DNA from: Parasponia andersonii
Taxonomy: Eukaryota; Streptophyta; Magnoliopsida; Rosales; Cannabaceae
Reading direction: 5' to 3'
DNA length: 64,000 nucleotides
Assembly: GCA_002914805.1 (NCBI GenBank)
Contig: JXTB01000065.1
Location: forward strand, 348,814-412,813
The first letter of the stretch is position 1; each line of letters begins with the position of its first letter. Below the pieces are notes generated by a model. The model had not been told where the DNA came from. It made no database searches and worked only from the letters and a program-made list of their open reading frames with translations. A program made the position numbers and the translations under genes. Below are positions 60,672-64,000 of the stretch, one piece after another.

Positions 60672-61855
60672 TAGCACAGCAAAGTCAATGGCAAGATCAA
60701 GAATTGAGAGCAGTCAGGAACCAACTTCAAAATAGTGAGCAGTTAGATGGTTGAACTACCAATAAAGAAGGGTTTGTGCTTTTAAATGGAAGGCTAGCTG
60801 TAGCTAATGAACCTTATCTTAGAGAAACTATTCTGACTGAGGCTTACAAGTCTAAGTTTACAGTACATCCTGGTAGCACTAAGATATACCATGATCTAAA
60901 GAGGCAGTACTGGTGGAAAGGCATGAAACGAGATGTAGCTACTTTTGTGGCTAAGTGTATGACTTGTTAGCAAATCAAGGCAAAACATTAGAGGCTAGCT
61001 AGACCACTTCATCCTTTACCTATTCCGGAATGGAAATAGGATAAAATTACCATGGATTTTGTAACAGGCCTACCAAAGACTCAAAGAAAGAATGATGTTG
61101 TTTGGGTGATAGTTGATCGGATGACAACGACCGCACACTTCATACCGATCAAGATTGACTTTTTACTCACCCGACTTAGTCGTCTTTATGTGGATAATAT
61201 TGTTCGCTTACATGGGGTACCATCAAGCATAGTTTCTGACAAAGATCAAAGATTTATATCAAAGTTCTGGAGAGCTTTACAGATGGCTTTGGGAACAGAA
61301 CTGAATCTTAGTACAGCTCATCATCCTCAGACATATGGCCAATCTGAGAGGACTATATAGATCCTAGAGGATATGCTTCTATCATGTATACTAGATTTTG
61401 GTGGAAGCTGGGATGATCACCTGTTATTGGTGGAGTTTGCTTACAATAATAACTACCAAACTAGTCTTGGTATGGCTCTATATGAGATACTATATGGGAG
61501 ACCCTACAAATTACCCTTATGTTGGGCTGATGTAGAGGAGCGTGTTACTCTTGGGCCTGAGCTAGTACAAGAGACTACCGAGAAGGTTAACAAGATCAGA
61601 GAGAGACTCAAAGTTGTTCAAAGTCACCAGAAAAGCTATGCTGACACCTCAAGATGCGAGGTAGAGTTTGATATTGGTGATAGGGTATTCTTGAAAGTTA
61701 CGCCACTACGTGGAGTCACAAGATTTGGAGTTAAAGGGAAGTTAGCTCTAAGGTCAATTGGACCATTCAAAATTACTGAAATAATGGGGCCTGTTGTTAT
61801 CATCCGGATCTACCACTACAGTTGGGTCAAGAATACAATGTATTCCATGTTTTAA
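60672..61855 (+). pseudogene. Integrase of the Tekay-type pol
   Basis: The HHCC zinc domain is at about 60870-60970 (VHPGSTKIYHDLKRQYWW...KCMTC, then a TAG). The catalytic core has MDFVTGLPKT at 61052, IVSDKDQRF near 61240 and GQSERTI near 61345, followed by TAG 61358-61360. The core end (LLVEFAYNNNYQTSLGMALY and LYGRPYKLPLCW) and the GPFKI C-terminal fold are in the next frame to 61855. The catalytic D, D and E are present, but several stops break the protein. Confidence 0.87.
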
Positions 61856-61923
61856 TGCTCAGGAAGTATATACCTGACCCGTCTCATGTTGTCTAGTATA
61901 TAGAAGTACCTATCCAAGAGAAT

Positions 61924-62112
61924 GTGACTTATGAAGAGCAACCAATTCGAATACTGGGGAGAGAGCTCAAGGTCCTTCGTAATAGAGAGATATCGCTTGT
62001 CAAGGTTCTTTGGGAATACCACAAAGAAGAAGAAGTAACTTGGGAACTTGAGACCGAGATGTATGAAAAGTATCCTCATTTATTTAACTTTCCAATTGAG
62101 GTTGTACTTTAA
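61924..62112 (+). pseudogene. C-terminal chromodomain of the Tekay-type integrase
   Basis: The frame reads MTYEEQPIRILGRELKVLRN, then ISLVKVLWEYHKEEEVTWEL, then EKYPHLF. These are the marks of the chromovirus chromodomain, with the aromatic W and the EEVTWEL acidic pocket region. In live elements it steers integration to modified histones. It belongs to the pol polyprotein, separated from it here by a frameshift and a stop near 61900. Confidence 0.85.
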
Positions 62113-62153
62113 TTTATGTCTTGTACTTTGAATTTCGGGATGAAATTCCTATA

Positions 62154-62165
62154 AGGAGGGGAGAA
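62154..62165 (+). other. Polypurine tract of the Tekay-type element
   Basis: AGGAGGGGAGAA directly abuts the 3' LTR at 62166. Confidence 0.85.
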
Positions 62166-63839
62166 TGTAAAATCTCGTTTTTTATCAAGGGTTATTTGAC
62201 CAAAAATTAAAAAAAAAAACCAGATATTTTTTTTTCTCTCTCTCCTCCGATCTCACTCTCACTATTGTTCTCTCTCAGATCTCACACTCTCTTTCTCTCT
62301 AGCTCTCTTCGATCTCACTCTCGTCTCTCACTTGTTCTTTCTCTCTCTCGCTCGTTCTCTCTGCTCTCTCTTCTTCGTCAAGCCACCGAAGGACCGAGCC
62401 CAGCCAAGACACACCGCCGGCCATCGTTGCACCTTGCCAACAACCGGCGGAGCTTCTCTACGCTGCCAGTTGTCATGCCGCCCGTCCACAGCCACTGCCG
62501 AGAAACACCATTTTGGGCCACGAATGACTTTGAATTTTCAGCATCGTTTCGGGCCATTTCAGGTCATATTCTTGGGCTCGTTGGGTTCGTATCATTGAGA
62601 GTAACCTTAAGGTATATATTACATGATCCAATTTTTGCCCAGATTAAAAGTTACCATTTTTGTGTATTTTTGAGCTCGGGTTTGACTTTTGATCCGACCG
62701 TTAGATTTTGTTTTTGATATCATTTTTGGAATGTACTCGGAAAATGATGAAATTTGATATATATTGACTATATTTAGTGATCAGCATGAAAAACCATATC
62801 TAACGACTTAGATTTTATCTCATTTTGCGTGACACTAGTCTGGTATCGGCCAGGATCTGAACTGACCGAATCATATATCTAATCTAGCTATTTTGGGTGC
62901 TAGGAGTTTAGTAAAGATATTTATTTGTTGATTCGAAACTCTGTTGAGGAGTTGATTTTTCACAAGTGAGCAATCGAGGGCTTGGAATTGGTTTTCGACC
63001 CTCCGAGCGATTGTTCAACGGCACCTTGAGGACCCATTAGTGTGATATCACTATTCTAGTAAGGTAGGGGTTCAATTACCAAGTTTTTATCCTTATTTTG
63101 ATAAAAATGTGTATTATGTCCTATTTCTTAAAATTGTCGATTTTAATAGATTTAATTGGTTTGATTGGATAATTGNNNNNNNNNNNNNNNNNNNNNNNNN
63201 NNNNNNNNNNNNNNNNNNNNNNNNNNNNNNNNNNNNNNNNNNNNNNNNNNNNNNNNNNNNNNNNNNNNNNNNNNNNNNNNNNNNNNNNNNNNNNNNNNNN
63301 NNNNNNNNNNNNNNNNNNNNNNNNNNNNNNNNNNNNNNNNNNNATTTTGGAAAGGTGAAAAGTTGCATTCATACAAAAAAGGGTAATTGAAATTCTTACT
63401 AAGTATGTGAATACTCACCCTCTTTCTTTCTCTTCTCAGGTGATTTACAGTGTGACTTGGGCAATTCTAGGACGGAGTAATCCAAGAAGAAGTTTATCTT
63501 AGTTTTGTGGTTGGTAATTACTTAGATACTCACCTTGAATTTGTAATAATATTTAAGGCTCACACTTTGGATTTAGCTTGTATTTCCTATTGTGCCTTCT
63601 TGTGATAGTGATGCACGTGTATGTTTATTTACATTATTAGCAGTCTATGTCTAGTAGTGATCACAAATGTGGGAATTCATATTTTAAATTATTTTTATAA
63701 ATTGTTATAGAAGTTGTTATTTAAACTAGCTATCATTTTTTTTGAAAATTTGAAGTTTATAAAATTTTATAAAACAAATTATGAATTTCTAATTATGAAA
63801 TTCCTCTTCTGCTATTGGCCTAGGGTTTGGATCGTGACA
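62166..63839 (+). repeat. 3' LTR of the Tekay-type element, with an assembly gap
   Basis: From TGTAAAATCTCGTTTTTTAT to TTGGATCGTGACA. It aligns with the 5' LTR throughout, apart from the gap at 63176-63343 and small indels. Confidence 0.92.
63176..63343. other. Assembly gap of 168 N inside the 3' LTR
   Basis: The flanks (GGATAATTG and ATTTTGGAAAGG) align to 56318 and 56801 of the 5' LTR, where 482 bases lie between, so the gap is probably about 310 bases too short. Confidence 0.95.
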
Positions 63840-63844
63840 TTCAA

Positions 63845-64000
63845 TTCCCACGCTACTCCTCTTCCCACTAATCTGTAATTAATGAGTCAAAAAAACTTTA
63901 GTTTCTAACCAAAGTCCCTGTGAAAACCCATTTTTAATTAAGGGCATTTGGGATATTTGAAAAATTTTAGGATTAAAAAATGATGGGAAATGGACATTTT
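63845..64000. other. Flanking intergenic sequence
   Basis: Nothing recognised in the last 156 bases beyond the right target duplication. Confidence 0.5.

Larger units (their letters stand above)
55283..63844 (+). mobile_element. Tekay-type (Del) chromovirus, Ty3/gypsy, full length, decayed
   Basis: Long LTRs (55288-57317 and 62166-63839), both starting TGTAAAATCTC, are flanked by a perfect 5-bp duplication TTCAA (55283-55287 and 63840-63844). Order: tRNA-Met type primer site, gag, protease, RT, RNase H, integrase, chromodomain, polypurine tract. The chromodomain after integrase marks a chromovirus, and its KVLRNREISLVKVLW sequence fits the Tekay/Del clade. Many in-frame stops and frameshifts make it non-autonomous. 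The LTRs differ by many substitutions, often C-to-T or G-to-A at CpG, so the insertion is not young. Confidence 0.93.

Noticed and set aside
62265-62717. 150-codon frame in the 3' LTR
   Set aside because: LTR sequence with CT-rich low complexity; the 5' LTR copy does not keep the frame.
63109-63418. Several frames spanning the N gap
   Set aside because: They consist mostly of unknown residues and exist only because N codons contain no stop.
1-64000. CRISPR arrays, tRNA or rRNA genes, bacterial operons
   Set aside because: No regular repeat-spacer pattern, no cloverleaf with intact boxes and no rRNA-like sequence was seen; everything recognisable is plant nuclear.

Overview
This is plant nuclear DNA, most likely from a woody eudicot. 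The evidence is AT-rich intergenic sequence, spliced genes with GT/AG introns, plant Ty3/gypsy retrotransposons of the Tat and Tekay types, MITE-like elements, and two recognisable plant genes. The species cannot be fixed from the sequence. It is a draft assembly: there is a 168-base N gap near the right end, and three single-N junctions each sit exactly between two copies of the same 0.74-1.08 kb segment.

Layout. 1-531: AT-rich, nothing recognised. 532-13323: a decayed Tat-type Ty3/gypsy element with two LTRs, broken gag-pol, dual RNase H, and an intron-bearing antisense gene between pol and the 3' LTR. 13324-18700: mostly intergenic, with one small conserved-looking gene on the minus strand (16012-16239). 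18705-19342: a solo LTR of the same Tat family with a perfect 5-bp target duplication. 19365-35850: a repeat graveyard with inverted-repeat elements, a nested MITE, a degenerate unclassified retroelement-like tract, short tandem duplications and a hAT-like MITE. About 35930-47700: an 11-exon SNF2/RING helicase gene (CHR27/CHR28, FRG type) on the plus strand, coding for about 1021 residues. 47700-50640: repeats and intergenic DNA. 50651-52192: an intronless aspartic protease gene (ASPG2 type) on the minus strand, convergent with the helicase. 55283-63844: a full-length but decayed Tekay-type chromovirus with long LTRs, a perfect 5-bp target duplication and a C-terminal chromodomain.

Biology. 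Three host genes are supported: a SNF2/RING chromatin remodeller (the Arabidopsis relatives act in RNA-directed DNA methylation), a secreted pepsin-like protease, and a small unknown protein. The helicase-protease pair appears to match the neighbouring Arabidopsis genes At3g20010 and At3g20015, recalled from memory, so it may be an old conserved gene pair. No bacterial-type operon, CRISPR array, tRNA or rRNA gene was seen. The least ordinary items are the spliced antisense gene of the Tat element, the palindromic Ser/Thr codon tract in the protease, the nested MITEs, and the single-N false duplications, which inflate the window by about 2.6 kb.
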